DNA of 34,018 nucleotides, from assembly GCA_023251535.1 (NCBI GenBank), contig JAHEYP010000032.1, forward strand, positions 4,554 through 38,571, read 5' to 3'. The position numbers and the translations under genes were made by a program. Each line of letters opens with the position of its first letter. Position 1 is the first letter of the stretch. This stretch comes from Bacteroidota bacterium. GTDB taxonomy: Bacteria > Bacteroidota > Bacteroidia > AKYH767-A > OLB10. Below the pieces are notes generated by a model. The model saw only the letters and a list, made by a program, of their open reading frames with translations, was not told the origin of the DNA and made no database searches. Positions 17,761 to 27,500 of the stretch are shown here, one piece after another.

Positions 17761-17798
17761 ATAAAAGCCTCGACGAATATTTTAATTTCCGTCGAGGC
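17761..17798 (-). terminator. Terminator of the M28 peptidase gene
   Basis: On the - strand GCCTCGACG (17798-17790) pairs with CGTCGAGGC (17775-17767), followed by TTTTAT. It separates the peptidase gene from the unknown gene at 17214-17747. Confidence 0.85.
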
Positions 17799-17822
17799 CT
17801 TCACTGTTAAACAGTTATTTTT

Positions 17823-19499
17823 TTAGAATTCTACTTCTGTTGTTTGCTCTTCTTTTCCTCTCATGAAGTGAACTGTAGCTTTTTCGCCTTTGTTGAATTT
17901 TCCAAGGGCTTTCATATAGCTCATCATGTCCAGTACTTTAATATCGCCGATTTGAGTTACAATGTCTCCAGCTTTCATTCCTGCTTTAGATGCCGGTTTG
18001 CCATCAGTAATTCCGTCGATACGCATACCTGATCCTTCAAATGCATAATCAGGAACTACTCCTAATGTTACTTTAAAGCGAGGTGCATCTTCGTTGTTAT
18101 CGTCTTTTGTTTTGATGAAGTTAGCTTTGCCTTTGTCGTCTAATTTCTGAATAACTTGAACAATATAATCGATGATTCTCGCTTCTCCCATGTAGTTGAT
18201 TAAATTCTCGTCATCACTTGGTTTGTGATAATCGCTATGTGTTCCACTAAAGAAATGAGTAACCGGTACATTATTTAAATAGAAGGATGTGTGATCTGAT
18301 GGTCCAACTCCTGAATCAGTTGTTTTTGTTTTTAAACTATCAATAGTGATATGCTCCATTGCAATTTTCCAAAAATCACTCGTGCCAACGCCATTGATTA
18401 ATAGAGTAGGTTCTTCGCTTTTTAAACGACCAACCATATCCATGTTAATCATATAATTCATTTTCTCTAATGCGAGTGTAGGATGCTTCACAAAATACCC
18501 TGAACCTAATAATCCTTTTTCTTCTCCTGAATAAGCCATGATAAGGTAGTTGTTACCTTTCAGGTTGCTTTGTTTTAAATATCTCGCGAGTTCAATTAAC
18601 GCAGCTACTCCGCTTGCATTATCATCTGCTCCATTGTGAATTGCCGGCTCTCCTCTGTATAAAGATCCGTCGCCACCCATTCCCAAGTGGTCATAGTGGG
18701 CGCCGATTACAACTGTATTGGCTGATTTGTTATCAATAAATCCAATTACATTATGTCCTTTGCCTTCTTCTTTGTCAAATTTAGATTTAATGCTGATGGC
18801 AACTCCGTCTTTCTTTAAACTAGCACCTGCTTCTCCTTTTACAAATACAACCGGAATAGAAGTTGCAGTAATTCTTTTTGAATAATCCATTTCTGGATCT
18901 TTTTCTTCTGCATCTGTATTTACAAATACAACACCTAATGCTCCGTGCTTGATGGCATTGTCAATTCTTGTTCTAATGTCAGCATCATCTTGATACTTTG
19001 TATGCGGACCAGCATGATCAGGTGTGCCGTATTCCATTACAAAAATTGAATTCGCAGGATATCGAACTCCTTTGTATGAATCGTATTGTTGTTTTTCAGA
19101 TACGATTCCATATCCTACGTTTAATGTGTTTCCTACAATTGCTCCTTCGGTAGAATAAGGTAATAGGAAGAAATCTTTTTTAGCTTCTAAATTTTTTCCT
19201 GCAAGTGTGAAACTACATGTCGGCGACATAAATACAGATTTTACAAATGTAAATTCTTGTAAATAGTTGTCAGTTCCCTTCGGTGCTAATCCGATTTCTT
19301 TAAATTGGTTGGTGATGTAAGTATAGGCTAATACTTCTCCTTTTGTTCCCGGTTCTCGACCACCGTATTCGTCAGATGCCAGCGTACTGATATGCTTCTT
19401 TAAATTCGGGATAACCTTTTCGCGGTTGGTTTGTGCAAATCCATTGGTTGTGATTAAAAAACTCACAACAAACATGAATAATAGTGATTTGTTTTTCAT
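17823..19499 (-). CDS. Secreted M28-family aminopeptidase with PA and PDZ domains
   Basis: About 558 residues from the ATG at 19499; a longer frame to 19520 would need a TTG start lying on the predicted -7 box. A signal peptide (NKSLLFMFVVSFLITTNGFAQ without its first Met-Lys) is followed by the first part of the M28 domain, an inserted protease-associated (PA) domain (about 125-255), then the metal-binding half: H268 in GAHYDHLG, D292 in NGADDNASG, the Glu pair in YSGEEKGLLGS, Asp in NMDMVGR and a His in SDYHKPSDD. These are the five ligands of a co-catalytic two-zinc centre. A C-terminal PDZ domain (PASKAGMKAGDIVTQIGD) ends the protein. It should cleave N-terminal residues from peptides in the periplasm or outside the cell. 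It has its own promoter box and terminator. Confidence 0.93.
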   Translation of the reverse strand: MKNKSLLFMFVVSFLITTNGFAQTNREKVIPNLKKHISTLASDEYGGREPGTKGEVLAYTYITNQFKEIGLAPKGTDNYLQEFTFVKSVFMSPTCSFTLAGKNLEAKKDFFLLPYSTEGAIVGNTLNVGYGIVSEKQQYDSYKGVRYPANSIFVMEYGTPDHAGPHTKYQDDADIRTRIDNAIKHGALGVVFVNTDAEEKDPEMDYSKRITATSIPVVFVKGEAGASLKKDGVAISIKSKFDKEEGKGHNVIGFIDNKSANTVVIGAHYDHLGMGGDGSLYRGEPAIHNGADDNASGVAALIELARYLKQSNLKGNNYLIMAYSGEEKGLLGSGYFVKHPTLALEKMNYMINMDMVGRLKSEEPTLLINGVGTSDFWKIAMEHITIDSLKTKTTDSGVGPSDHTSFYLNNVPVTHFFSGTHSDYHKPSDDENLINYMGEARIIDYIVQVIQKLDDKGKANFIKTKDDNNEDAPRFKVTLGVVPDYAFEGSGMRIDGITDGKPASKAGMKAGDIVTQIGDIKVLDMMSYMKALGKFNKGEKATVHFMRGKEEQTTEVEF

Positions 19500-19517
19500 G
19501 GTATTATTTTCAGATGA

Positions 19518-19525
19518 CAAAAATA
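19518..19525 (-). promoter_or_regulatory. Bacteroidota -7 box for the M28 peptidase
   Basis: On the - strand it reads TATTTTTG, an exact TAnnTTTG match, 18 bases before the ATG at 19499. Confidence 0.55.
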
Positions 19526-19580
19526 TCGTTTATCAGTTTTTAATACACTGCTTTTTGTCAGGATTATGTATGATCATTCA

Positions 19581-19620
19581 AAAAAATAGAGACCCAATTT
19601 TCATCAAGTCTCTATTTTTT
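19581..19620 (-). terminator. Terminator of lysS
   Basis: A perfect 13-bp stem (19581-19593 with 19608-19620) with a 14-base loop; on the - strand the 3' arm ends in six Ts. It begins one base after the lysS stop. Confidence 0.92.
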
Positions 19621-19621
19621 G

Positions 19622-21340
19622 TTAGGCTGTCCAGCTTTTCACATCATCTAATGATGGAAGTCCGGCTTCTATTTTTAATTTCTTACGCATTCCTCCTAAA
19701 TCGTTGAATAATTTATTCGGATTCATCGTCTTTAATTGCTGATTACTACTTACTCCCATTTTCATCAGTACTTCGTCCCAAGGTGAAGGAACTCCATCTA
19801 ATTTCAGCTCTTCTTGAACTATTGACGTTCCTGCTAATTCAGGACGCATTTGAGGGAAGAACAATACATCTTGAATACTCGGTGAGTTCGTCATGATCAT
19901 TGATAATCGATCGATTCCGATTCCAAGTCCTGATGTAGGTGGCATCCCGAATTCAATTGCTTTTAGGAAATCTTCGTCCAGCATCATTGCTTCTTCATCA
20001 CCACGCTTTCCAAGTTCTAATTGCTCTTCAAATCGCTTACGTTGATCAATAGGATCATTTAACTCTGAATATGCATTGCAAATTTCTTTCCCGTTGCAGA
20101 TAGCCTCGAAACGTTCTACTAAGCCTTCTTTGCTGCGGTGTTTTTTCGCCAACGGACTCATCTCTACTGGATAGTCAGTAATGAATGTTGGTTGTATCAA
20201 TTTAGGTTCGCAGAATTCTCCGAAGATTTCATCGATGATCTTTCCGCGTCCCATACTTTCGTCAACATCCACTCCTAAGCTTTTTGCCGCTACTCGCATC
20301 TGTGCTTCATCCATCTCCGTAATATCAATTCCCGTGTAATGAGCAATTGCTTCATACATCGTAAATCGTTTCCACGGACGAGCGAAGTTGATCGTATGTT
20401 CACCAACTTGTAATTCAGTTTTGCCGTGGAGGTCTAAGGCGATTTTTTCTACCATCGCTTCCACAGTATCCATCATCCAGTTGTAGTCTTTGTAGGCTAC
20501 GTATAATTCCATTTGGGTAAACTCCGGATTGTGGAATCGCGACATCCCTTCGTTGCGGAAGTCTTTCGCGAATTCAAATACTCCATCGTATCCTCCAACA
20601 ATCAATCTCTTTAGGTAAAGCTCATTCGCAATACGTAAATACAATGTCATGTCGAGAGTATTATGGTGCGTCTTAAAAGGACGAGCCGCTGCACCACCAT
20701 ATAATGGTTGTAATATCGGAGTTTCTACTTCTAAATATCCTTTTTCATTTAAGAAGGAGCGCATACTGTTTACCAACTTCGAACGCTTAACAAATGTTTC
20801 GCGTACTTGAGGATTTACAATCAAATCAACATAACGCTGACGGTATCGTTGCTCAGGATCACTAAAGGCATCATAAACTTCTCCGTCTTTTTCTTTTACC
20901 GTTGGTAATGGATGTAACGATTTCGATAAAATGGTGAATTCAGTAACGTGTACTGATAATTCTCCTGTTTGAGTGCGGAATGCATATCCTTTCGCTCCGA
21001 TGATATCACCGGTGTCGATTAATTTCTTGAATACGATATTGTAAAGCGTCTTGTCTTCTCCCGGACAAATTTCATCGCGTTTGAAATAAAGCTGAATACG
21101 ACCACCTGCATCTTGTAGTTCCGCAAATGAAGCGTTCCCCATGATACGACGCGACATTATACGTCCAGCAACTACAACTTCTTTGAATCCCTCAGGATTT
21201 GCATCAAATCCTTCATGAATTTGATTTGAATGCGTGTTTACTGGATATAAAGCTGCAGGGTAAGGGTTGATCCCTAAGTTTAATAACTCCTGTAGACTTT
21301 TACGGCGAATAACTTCCTGCTCTGAAAGATGTAATGACAT
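19622..21340 (-). CDS. lysS: Lysine--tRNA ligase (class II)
   Basis: The 572-residue protein has an N-terminal OB-fold anticodon-binding domain ([25 protein letters not shown]) and a class II catalytic core: motif 1 ([18 protein letters not shown]), motif 2 ([20 protein letters not shown]) and motif 3 ([16 protein letters not shown]). It charges tRNA-Lys in the cytoplasm. A C-terminal extension of about 70 residues after the catalytic core (from [13 protein letters not shown] to KSWTA) exceeds the usual roughly 500-residue bacterial enzyme; from memory such extensions occur in other Bacteroidota LysRS. A TACCTTTG box lies 29 bases upstream and a structured repeat locus lies further upstream (21491-21660). 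Confidence 0.97.
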   Translation of the reverse strand: MSLHLSEQEVIRRKSLQELLNLGINPYPAALYPVNTHSNQIHEGFDANPEGFKEVVVAGRIMSRRIMGNASFAELQDAGGRIQLYFKRDEICPGEDKTLYNIVFKKLIDTGDIIGAKGYAFRTQTGELSVHVTEFTILSKSLHPLPTVKEKDGEVYDAFSDPEQRYRQRYVDLIVNPQVRETFVKRSKLVNSMRSFLNEKGYLEVETPILQPLYGGAAARPFKTHHNTLDMTLYLRIANELYLKRLIVGGYDGVFEFAKDFRNEGMSRFHNPEFTQMELYVAYKDYNWMMDTVEAMVEKIALDLHGKTELQVGEHTINFARPWKRFTMYEAIAHYTGIDITEMDEAQMRVAAKSLGVDVDESMGRGKIIDEIFGEFCEPKLIQPTFITDYPVEMSPLAKKHRSKEGLVERFEAICNGKEICNAYSELNDPIDQRKRFEEQLELGKRGDEEAMMLDEDFLKAIEFGMPPTSGLGIGIDRLSMIMTNSPSIQDVLFFPQMRPELAGTSIVQEELKLDGVPSPWDEVLMKMGVSSNQQLKTMNPNKLFNDLGGMRKKLKIEAGLPSLDDVKSWTA

Positions 21341-21368
21341 AGTATTTACTGAAACTGATTTGAGTGTG

Positions 21369-21376
21369 CAAAGGTA
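21369..21376 (-). promoter_or_regulatory. Bacteroidota -7 box for lysS
   Basis: Reads TACCTTTG on the - strand, an exact TAnnTTTG match 29 bases before the lysS ATG. No clear TTG at -33. Confidence 0.6.
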
Positions 21377-21505
21377 ACAGTTTATAGGATGTCGTTTACA
21401 GTGAATAAAACAGAATTTTAAGGGAATTTCAGCTTTTTTGAGATCTATTGGAACGATTTACCCTACTGTTACATCAAAACCTAAACATTAATCCGCACCA
21501 GCCAA

Positions 21506-21539
21506 CCATGCAGTAGAGCTGAAATAGCACACTGCATGG
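21506..21539 (+). repeat. Hairpin module, copy A
   Basis: CCATGCAGT (21506-21514), core AGAGCTGAAATAGCAC (21515-21530), ACTGCATGG (21531-21539): a perfect 9-bp stem. The core can itself close with GCT/AGC around GAAAT, leaving an asymmetric internal bulge. Confidence 0.9.
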
Positions 21540-21591
21540 CAAGGCCGTAAACCGTAAACCCCAAACAGCGTTAGCTTAAACCGGCTTTGCC

Positions 21592-21660
21592 GAACCATGA
21601 ACCATGAACCATGAACCATGAACCATGAACCATGAACCATGAACCATGAACCATGAACCT
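21592..21660 (+). repeat. Tandem heptamer array (GAACCAT)n
   Basis: Nine perfect consecutive GAACCAT units (21592-21654) and a partial GAACCT. Degenerate versions of the same heptamer flank the structured repeats at 29620-29653 (GAACTTT, GAACTAA, GAACTTC) and 32469-32494 (GAACCTT, GAACCAT). Confidence 0.97.
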
Positions 21661-21661
21661 T

Positions 21662-22279
21662 CTACAACCTCTCCAGCCCCCAAAAATACCCGTACTGCAC
21701 TACAAATCCGGTTAAAAAACCTACATAAATCTGTGCAGGACTATGTGCATTTCGCCAAAGGCGTACAGAGGCTAAAAGCCCCGAAACCAAAGCGGTGATA
21801 ATTACAGGTAACAATACATTCGAGTGAAATATGTCTGAAAAGCCAAGTAGTAATCCCATTAATCCGCCAATTCCAAGCATATGAAGACTAATCTTCCATC
21901 GAAGATTGATTAAAAAAGCGGCAACAAGAACGATTAATCCGCCACTTAACATAACCGCAAATATTTTAGGTAAAGGAAGTTTTATCAATAGGTATAACCC
22001 CGCAATATAGCTAACGATCGCAGAAAACAATGGCAGGCTTCTCTCTGCTCTAGTCTCCATTTCCAACGATTTAATTACTCCTTTTTGATATAAAAACCAC
22101 GAGCTAATGGCTGGTAAAATATAGGTGGTGATCAATACTATCATATAAATTACCGTTTGCATCGGTTTGCTTACCGCAAAAGATAAATAGCTCCCTGAAT
22201 TTAGAAGAATCCAAGTTGCATAAAGCGGCATGAATAGAGGATGCAGTAAAACGGAAATAAGCTGAGTAATGCGTTGCAT
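21662..22279 (-). CDS. PAP2-like integral membrane protein
   Basis: The 205-residue protein has about six hydrophobic helices and no signal peptide. Its C-terminal half carries SLHMLGIGG and RLWRNAHSPAQIYVGFLTGF, which resemble the second and third motifs of PAP2-type lipid phosphatases (xSGH and SRxxxxxHxxxD), but the first motif (KxxxxxxRP) is only approximated by ETRAERSLP and the final Asp is Gln-Ile-Tyr-Val-Gly here, so activity is doubtful. It lies 26 bases downstream of rpoN on the same strand and is probably cotranscribed with it. Its stop codon TAG sits two bases from the heptamer array. Confidence 0.7.
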   Translation of the reverse strand: MQRITQLISVLLHPLFMPLYATWILLNSGSYLSFAVSKPMQTVIYMIVLITTYILPAISSWFLYQKGVIKSLEMETRAERSLPLFSAIVSYIAGLYLLIKLPLPKIFAVMLSGGLIVLVAAFLINLRWKISLHMLGIGGLMGLLLGFSDIFHSNVLLPVIITALVSGLLASVRLWRNAHSPAQIYVGFLTGFVVQYGYFWGLERL

Positions 22280-22305
22280 GGTTGTTTTTCGGTACTTCGC
22301 TAACG

Positions 22306-23808
22306 TTAGAGTTCTTTTCTTAAACGTGCAACAGGAATATTTAATTGCTCACGGTATTTGGCTACTGTTCTACGAGCAATATTGTATCCTTTGCTGTTAA
22401 GTATGTCGGCTAACTTTTCGTCAGGCAATGGCTTGCGCTTATCTTCTCCCGAAATAGCATCTTCAAGGATCTTTTTGATTTCTCTACTCGATGCTTCTTC
22501 ACCAGAATCTGTTTGAAGTCCTTCCGAGAAGAAATATTTTAAGAGGAATGTTCCATATGGCGTTTCAACGTATTTGCTATTCGCCACCCTCGATACGGTA
22601 GATATATCGAGCTGAACCATATCCGCAATATCTTTCAATATCATTGGCTTCAACTGACGCTCATCTCCCAATAAGAAATATTCTTTTTGGAAGTTCATGA
22701 TCGCCATCATCGTTGTGTACAACGTTTGTTGTCGCTGACGAATAGCATCAATGAACCATTTGGCTGCATCAATCTTTGAACGAATAAAGGTTACTGCTTC
22801 TTTCCCTGCTTTATTTTTATCTTTCGCATACGAATTCAACATTTCTTGAAACGATTTGCTGATGCGTAAATCTGGATCGTTGCGCGAATTAAGTGTTAAC
22901 TCTAAATCTCCGTCAACTACCGAAAGGATAAAGTCAGGAATGATCTGCTGCGAACTTCTTGTCTCTTCTGCAGAACCTCCACCCGGACGAGGATTTAACG
23001 ATAGAATATTATGAATGGCTTCTTTTAAATCATCATCAGAAAGCTCTAGCGATTTTTGAATTTTCTCGTAATGCTTCTTACTGAATTCTTCGAAGTAATC
23101 ATGTAAAATTTGATAGGCAACCGCATGCGGATGATGCTCTTGACGCTGACGATCTAATTGTAATAACAAACATTCTCTTAAATCTCTTGCCGCAATGCCC
23201 GGAGGATCTAACGTCTGAATTACTTTCAGCGTTTCTTCTAACTCTTCTTTGTTGGTTTGTATGTTCTGTGTGAACGCTAAATCGTCAACAATCGATTCTA
23301 AATCGCGACGTAAATATCCATCGTCGTCTAAACTTCCTATCAAATGCTGCGCAAGCATATAGTGATGATTGTCGAATGGTAACATTCCCAAATTCGATAA
23401 CAACACATCTTGAAAGGCAACACTAACCGTAATCGGTGTTTCAAATTTTTCATCATCAGCTGATGAATTATTTGCGTTTAATTTGTAATACGGAACGTCA
23501 TCGTCTTCGATATAATCGGCTATATCAACATCGTCTTCTTTCTTGATGATCTCGTCTTCTCTTTCTTCTCCAAAATCATCTTGTTCGTCAAGAGAATCTT
23601 CAATCGGATCAATATCGTCTTCGTTGTTGCGATCTTCGTCGTCAGAAATATCGTCGTCTAGCCCTTCTTCTAAAGCGGGATTAGCTTCTAATTCTTCTTT
23701 TATTCTTTGCTCTAAAGAAGCCGTAGGCACTTGCAACAATTTCATTAATTGAATTTGTTGTGGCGACAGCTTTTGAAGCAGTTTTTGATGTAGTCCTAAC
23801 TTTTGCAT
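22306..23808 (-). CDS. rpoN: RNA polymerase sigma-54 factor
   Basis: The 500-residue protein has the three regions of sigma-54. Region I is the glutamine/leucine-rich QKLGLHQKLLQKLSPQQIQLMKLLQ start, needed for enhancer-dependent control. Region II is a very acidic linker (about 45-110, with runs of Asp and Glu). Region III holds the core-binding domain, a helix-turn-helix (DIADMVQLDISTVSRVANSKY) and the RpoN box, ARRTVAKYRE (about 479-488), which contacts the -24 promoter element. It directs RNA polymerase to -24/-12 promoters activated by AAA+ enhancer-binding proteins, none of which is in this window. A large inverted repeat lies in its leader (23826-23900). Confidence 0.97.
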   Translation of the reverse strand: MQKLGLHQKLLQKLSPQQIQLMKLLQVPTASLEQRIKEELEANPALEEGLDDDISDDEDRNNEDDIDPIEDSLDEQDDFGEEREDEIIKKEDDVDIADYIEDDDVPYYKLNANNSSADDEKFETPITVSVAFQDVLLSNLGMLPFDNHHYMLAQHLIGSLDDDGYLRRDLESIVDDLAFTQNIQTNKEELEETLKVIQTLDPPGIAARDLRECLLLQLDRQRQEHHPHAVAYQILHDYFEEFSKKHYEKIQKSLELSDDDLKEAIHNILSLNPRPGGGSAEETRSSQQIIPDFILSVVDGDLELTLNSRNDPDLRISKSFQEMLNSYAKDKNKAGKEAVTFIRSKIDAAKWFIDAIRQRQQTLYTTMMAIMNFQKEYFLLGDERQLKPMILKDIADMVQLDISTVSRVANSKYVETPYGTFLLKYFFSEGLQTDSGEEASSREIKKILEDAISGEDKRKPLPDEKLADILNSKGYNIARRTVAKYREQLNIPVARLRKEL

Positions 23809-23825
23809 AAATCAGTTTCCGAAAT

Positions 23826-23900
23826 TATAGAATGATTGCAAGATTTGGTCAAAATATGGGCGAATCATTGCAAATATCTTGTAAAATCTTTCATTCTATA
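23826..23900 (-). promoter_or_regulatory. Large interrupted inverted repeat in the rpoN leader
   Basis: TATAGAATGA (23826-23835) and TCATTCTATA (23891-23900) are perfect inverse complements; after a 4-base bulge AAGATTT (23840-23846) pairs with AAATCTT (23884-23890). That gives 17 bp. The loop contains a near-direct repeat of the left arm (GAATCATTGCAA at 23862 against GAATGATTGCAA at 23830). The structure lies between the -7 box and the rpoN ATG, near the predicted 5' end of the mRNA. Confidence 0.6.
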
Positions 23901-23910
23901 CCGTAAAACA

Positions 23911-23918
23911 CAAATTTA
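23911..23918 (-). promoter_or_regulatory. Bacteroidota -7 box for rpoN
   Basis: Reads TAAATTTG on the - strand, an exact TAnnTTTG match. It predicts a start of transcription near 23905, just before the inverted repeat. The rest of the 23809-24032 gap shows no clear + strand promoter. Confidence 0.55.
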
Positions 23919-24032
23919 ACACTAAACCCAACAAAATATTGTGACAATAATTACAAAAGAAAATCGCAATAGTTTGATATTTATCACTATCATTTACTTA
24001 AAAATTGTCTTAAATTGCGAAAAAATTTCCCC

Positions 24033-24482
24033 ATGATTAAGCGGTTTATTGTTGCATCAGCGCTCTTGCTGTGTGTTGGTTCTTTGTCGGCTCAAGAGTC
24101 GAAAGTGAAGCCTCCTGTCGATTATTCTAAAGTTCCTGCATGGATTGATATGATGAAAGATCCTCAGGTGAATTATTATGTTGCTACTGAGGCTTTTGAA
24201 AAGTATTGGGAAAACCGAATCGAACCTGAAGAGGAGTCGGAGTTAATCACGGAGGGAAAAATTACCAAAGCGCAAGCTGATAGTATGCGGAATGTTCGTA
24301 GCACGTGGACGCAAGCTCAAATGAATGATTATATGGAGATCAAGTACCAGTTTAAACGTTTCAAAGATTGGAAACGTAGCAATTTCCCTTATGTGCAGTC
24401 GGATGGTCGTATCCTTTCTGAACAAGAACGCCTCGAAATATGGCAAAAACAACAGAAAGAATTAAACGGTTCTAAGAAGTAA
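24033..24482 (+). CDS. Short secreted protein preceding a surface protein
   Basis: The product is 149 residues from the ATG at 24033; a frame extension to TTG 24015 would add residues before the signal peptide and is rejected. The N-terminus is a signal peptide (IKRFIVASALLLCVGSLSAQ). The mature part is polar and helix-rich, with VPAWIDMMKDPQVNYYVATE, then a charged central stretch and a C-terminal YVQSDGRILSEQERLEIWQ segment. From memory, short proteins of this make-up (AWIDMM, GRxL..QERL.IW) often sit directly before large BNR/PKD surface proteins in Bacteroidota. The gap to the next ORF is 21 bases, so an operon is very likely. A chaperone or accessory role is only inference. Confidence 0.8.
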   Translation: MIKRFIVASALLLCVGSLSAQESKVKPPVDYSKVPAWIDMMKDPQVNYYVATEAFEKYWENRIEPEEESELITEGKITKAQADSMRNVRSTWTQAQMNDYMEIKYQFKRFKDWKRSNFPYVQSDGRILSEQERLEIWQKQQKELNGSKK

Positions 24483-24503
24483 CATTTCACGCGATTATCA
24501 CAC

Positions 24504-27500
24504 ATGAAAAATATTATAATAGCCATTTGTTGTTTGTTAGGTACTTCGGTATTGGCGCAAACTGCTAATTGGTCTCCCGTAGGTCCAAATTTCTTTCCTA
24601 CTAATGTCAGCGGACAAATTCATGGTATCAGTCGATGTAGTCAACTGAAATTCCATCCTTCTAATGCTAATAAAATGTATGCCGTTAGTGCTCGAGGCGG
24701 ATTGTTTATCAGTACTAACGCTGGCGCTAATTGGTCTATTGCTCCCGGTTGTGATCCATTGCCAAGTGGTACTCGCTTTGCTTCCGTTTGCATCGATCAT
24801 GTCGATGATCAAATTATTTACCTAGGTGGTGGCGATCATAATTATTATTCTACAGGTAGTGGAGTTTGGAAGTCAACTAATGGTGGTACTTCTTTCACTC
24901 AAACAACACTCACAGGTAAAATTGTATCTGAATTGATTATGGATCCGAATAATCATTTAATCGTTGTTGCAGCAACTAATACTGGTATCTATAAAACTAC
25001 AGATGGTGGTACTTCATGGCTGTTGAAATCTGCTTCACGCACTTTCGATGATATGAAACAGAAAACGCCTACTTCACGAGTGCTATTTGCTACTACTACC
25101 GATTCAGCATTTTTCCGTTCTTCCGATTTTGGTGATACTTGGACACAAATCACTAACGGTATCGTATTACCGTCAGGTGTTACTACAGGTGCTGGTTGTC
25201 GTGTTGCCGTAACTCCTGCAGATACAAATGTGGTCTATTTAGGAATGGTGGGTAACGGTGGAATGATGTATAAATCTACTGATGGTGGTACTTCCTTTGT
25301 TGGAGTAAAAACGAATCCTTCACCTTATGTCTCTTATTACACTAACCTTTCTACCGATCCCGGCCAAGGCGATTATAACTTTGGTATTGGTGTCGATAGA
25401 ACAAATGCGAATATCGTTTATCTCGTTGCTCATGCAGTATGGAAATCGACCGATGGAGGAGTTAACTGGACGCAATTAACCGATTGGTGGGCAAAGGTTC
25501 ATACCGATATGCATCAGATTGTTGTCAACCCGTATAATACTGCTCAGTTATTTAATGTGAATGATGGTGGCGTTTGGTTAAGTACCGATGGCGGAAATAC
25601 TTGGGGCCCGAAAAGTAATGGTATCAATGGCTATGAAATTTATCACGGCAGTTGTAGCCCTACTCGAAAAGATATGATCAGTATCGGTACACAAGACAAT
25701 GGCGAGTTGTATTATATGAACACCGGAACCGGCTGGTTCACGAATCGTGGTGGCGACTGGGGATCTAAATGCGCATTCGACTTTTTTCCGAATAGTCAAC
25801 GTGTATATTACTATGGTAATGCTAAACGAAGAAGTGTTACAGGAAGCGAATCGTTAATTGGAATTCCTCGCACTAGTTTTAGAGATATTGGTTTTTATAG
25901 AGCCAATGCAAATTTGGCTGTAATAGGTGATAGTAATGTGTATATTACATCTAATCTTTCAGCCGCAACACCAACTTGGACGCAAATAGGCGCTATCAAT
26001 AAATCAATTATGGCAGTGCATATTTCTCCTGCCGATAGTAATCGTGTGTATGTAATTACCAGTGATCAAAATATTTATGTTTCAACGAATGCATTTTCTG
26101 TTGCTCCTACTTTTACGCAGTACGCATTGCCTGCTGCTTCTAATAATGCAGCCTCAGTTGTTTCCAATAAAGCAAATCCTAATGTCCTGTATGCAGTATT
26201 GAATACGAAAGTATATCGCTCTGCAAATAATGGTAGTACATGGACAAATGTTTCCTATAATCTACCTGCAGTGAACTATGTTGATATTGTTACCGATGAT
26301 TTCTTTCCGGCTAATGAAATGATTATCGTTGCAGGAGCCAATGCTGTGTATTTTAAACAAGGTCCTTCTGTTGCATGGACAAACTATAGTACGAATCTAC
26401 CATCACGTACTACAATTAATGATATTTCTATTTATGATGATGGTACCAGCAATGCTTCACTAAGAGTTTCTACTTACGGACGAGGAATGTGGGAAACACC
26501 TATCTCTGCATTAAGATCGTTGAATGCTTCTTTTGTTGCTTCTGTAAATACTCCTTGTGTAGCTCAGTCGGTTCAATTCAATGATTTGTCTACCGGTGGT
26601 GCAACATCTTGGACTTGGTCGTTCCCAGGCGGAACGCCTTCTAGTTCTACCTTGCAAAATCCTACGGTAGTTTATAATACTTCAGGAACATTTAATGTTT
26701 CTTTAACTGTTGGCAATGGTTCTACAACTAATTCAATCACTAAAACATCTTTCATTACTACTTCCGGTAATGCAATACCGTTAGTTGAAGGATTTGAAAA
26801 TACTACTTTCCCTCCAGATGGATGGAGTAACGTGGATGCCTTGGCAGATGGAAAAATTTGGACACGCACAACTGCTGCAAGTGGTTTTGGGGGAAGTACT
26901 GCTTCAATGTTATATGAAAATTATAGCCTAAATGCGGGCGGAACGCGCGACGATATGTTAACAGGAAAATATAGCTTAACTGGCTTCGATCAATACTGGT
27001 TGAAGTTTGATGTGGCATATCAATTGTACAGTACTAGTGCAACATACCTCGACTCTATGTCGGTGGCCGCATCTTCCGATTGCGGAGTAGGTTTTAATAC
27101 AATTTATGTGAAACCTGGAACAACACTTGCATCTGTTCCCGGCACTACTGGGTATTTTACTCCAACCCCAAGTCAATGGAGAACTGATTCTGTGAATCTA
27201 GCTTCATACGCTAATCAATCAGTGCTTTTCTCTTTCAGAAATCACGGCCATTTCGGAAATAATGTTTATGTCGATAATATTAAAGTGGAAGGGAAATTTC
27301 TTTTCGTTCACTTAAACATGAAGTTATTTATTCAAGGATTTTATGTGCCTGCAAATAATGGAATGTCTGCAGTTATTGATCCGGCAACTGCACCAAATAA
27401 TGGTGATACTGTAAGTGTAAGCTTAGCTTCTACAACAGCACCATATAATATTGTTTATACCGATCGTAAAATTGTAGGAACTAACGGAAATGTTTCTCTT

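Larger units (their letters stand above)
21491..21660 (+). repeat. Composite structured repeat, locus A
   Basis: This fills most of the 21341-21661 gap. In order: an arm-core-arm hairpin (21506-21539), a GGC-AAG-GCC mini-hairpin (21538-21547 region), a variable linker with GCGTTAGC (compare GCGTCAGCC at loci B and C), a small CGGC-TTT-GCCG hairpin (21582-21592), then a heptamer run to 21660. The run abuts the stop codon (21662-21664) of the - strand membrane protein gene. Related copies occur at 29319-29653 and 32281-32494 in the same orientation. Confidence 0.85.

Noticed and set aside
19500..19520. Longer N-terminus for the M28 peptidase
   Set aside because: It needs a TTG start that overlaps the -7 box, and it would place residues before the signal peptide.
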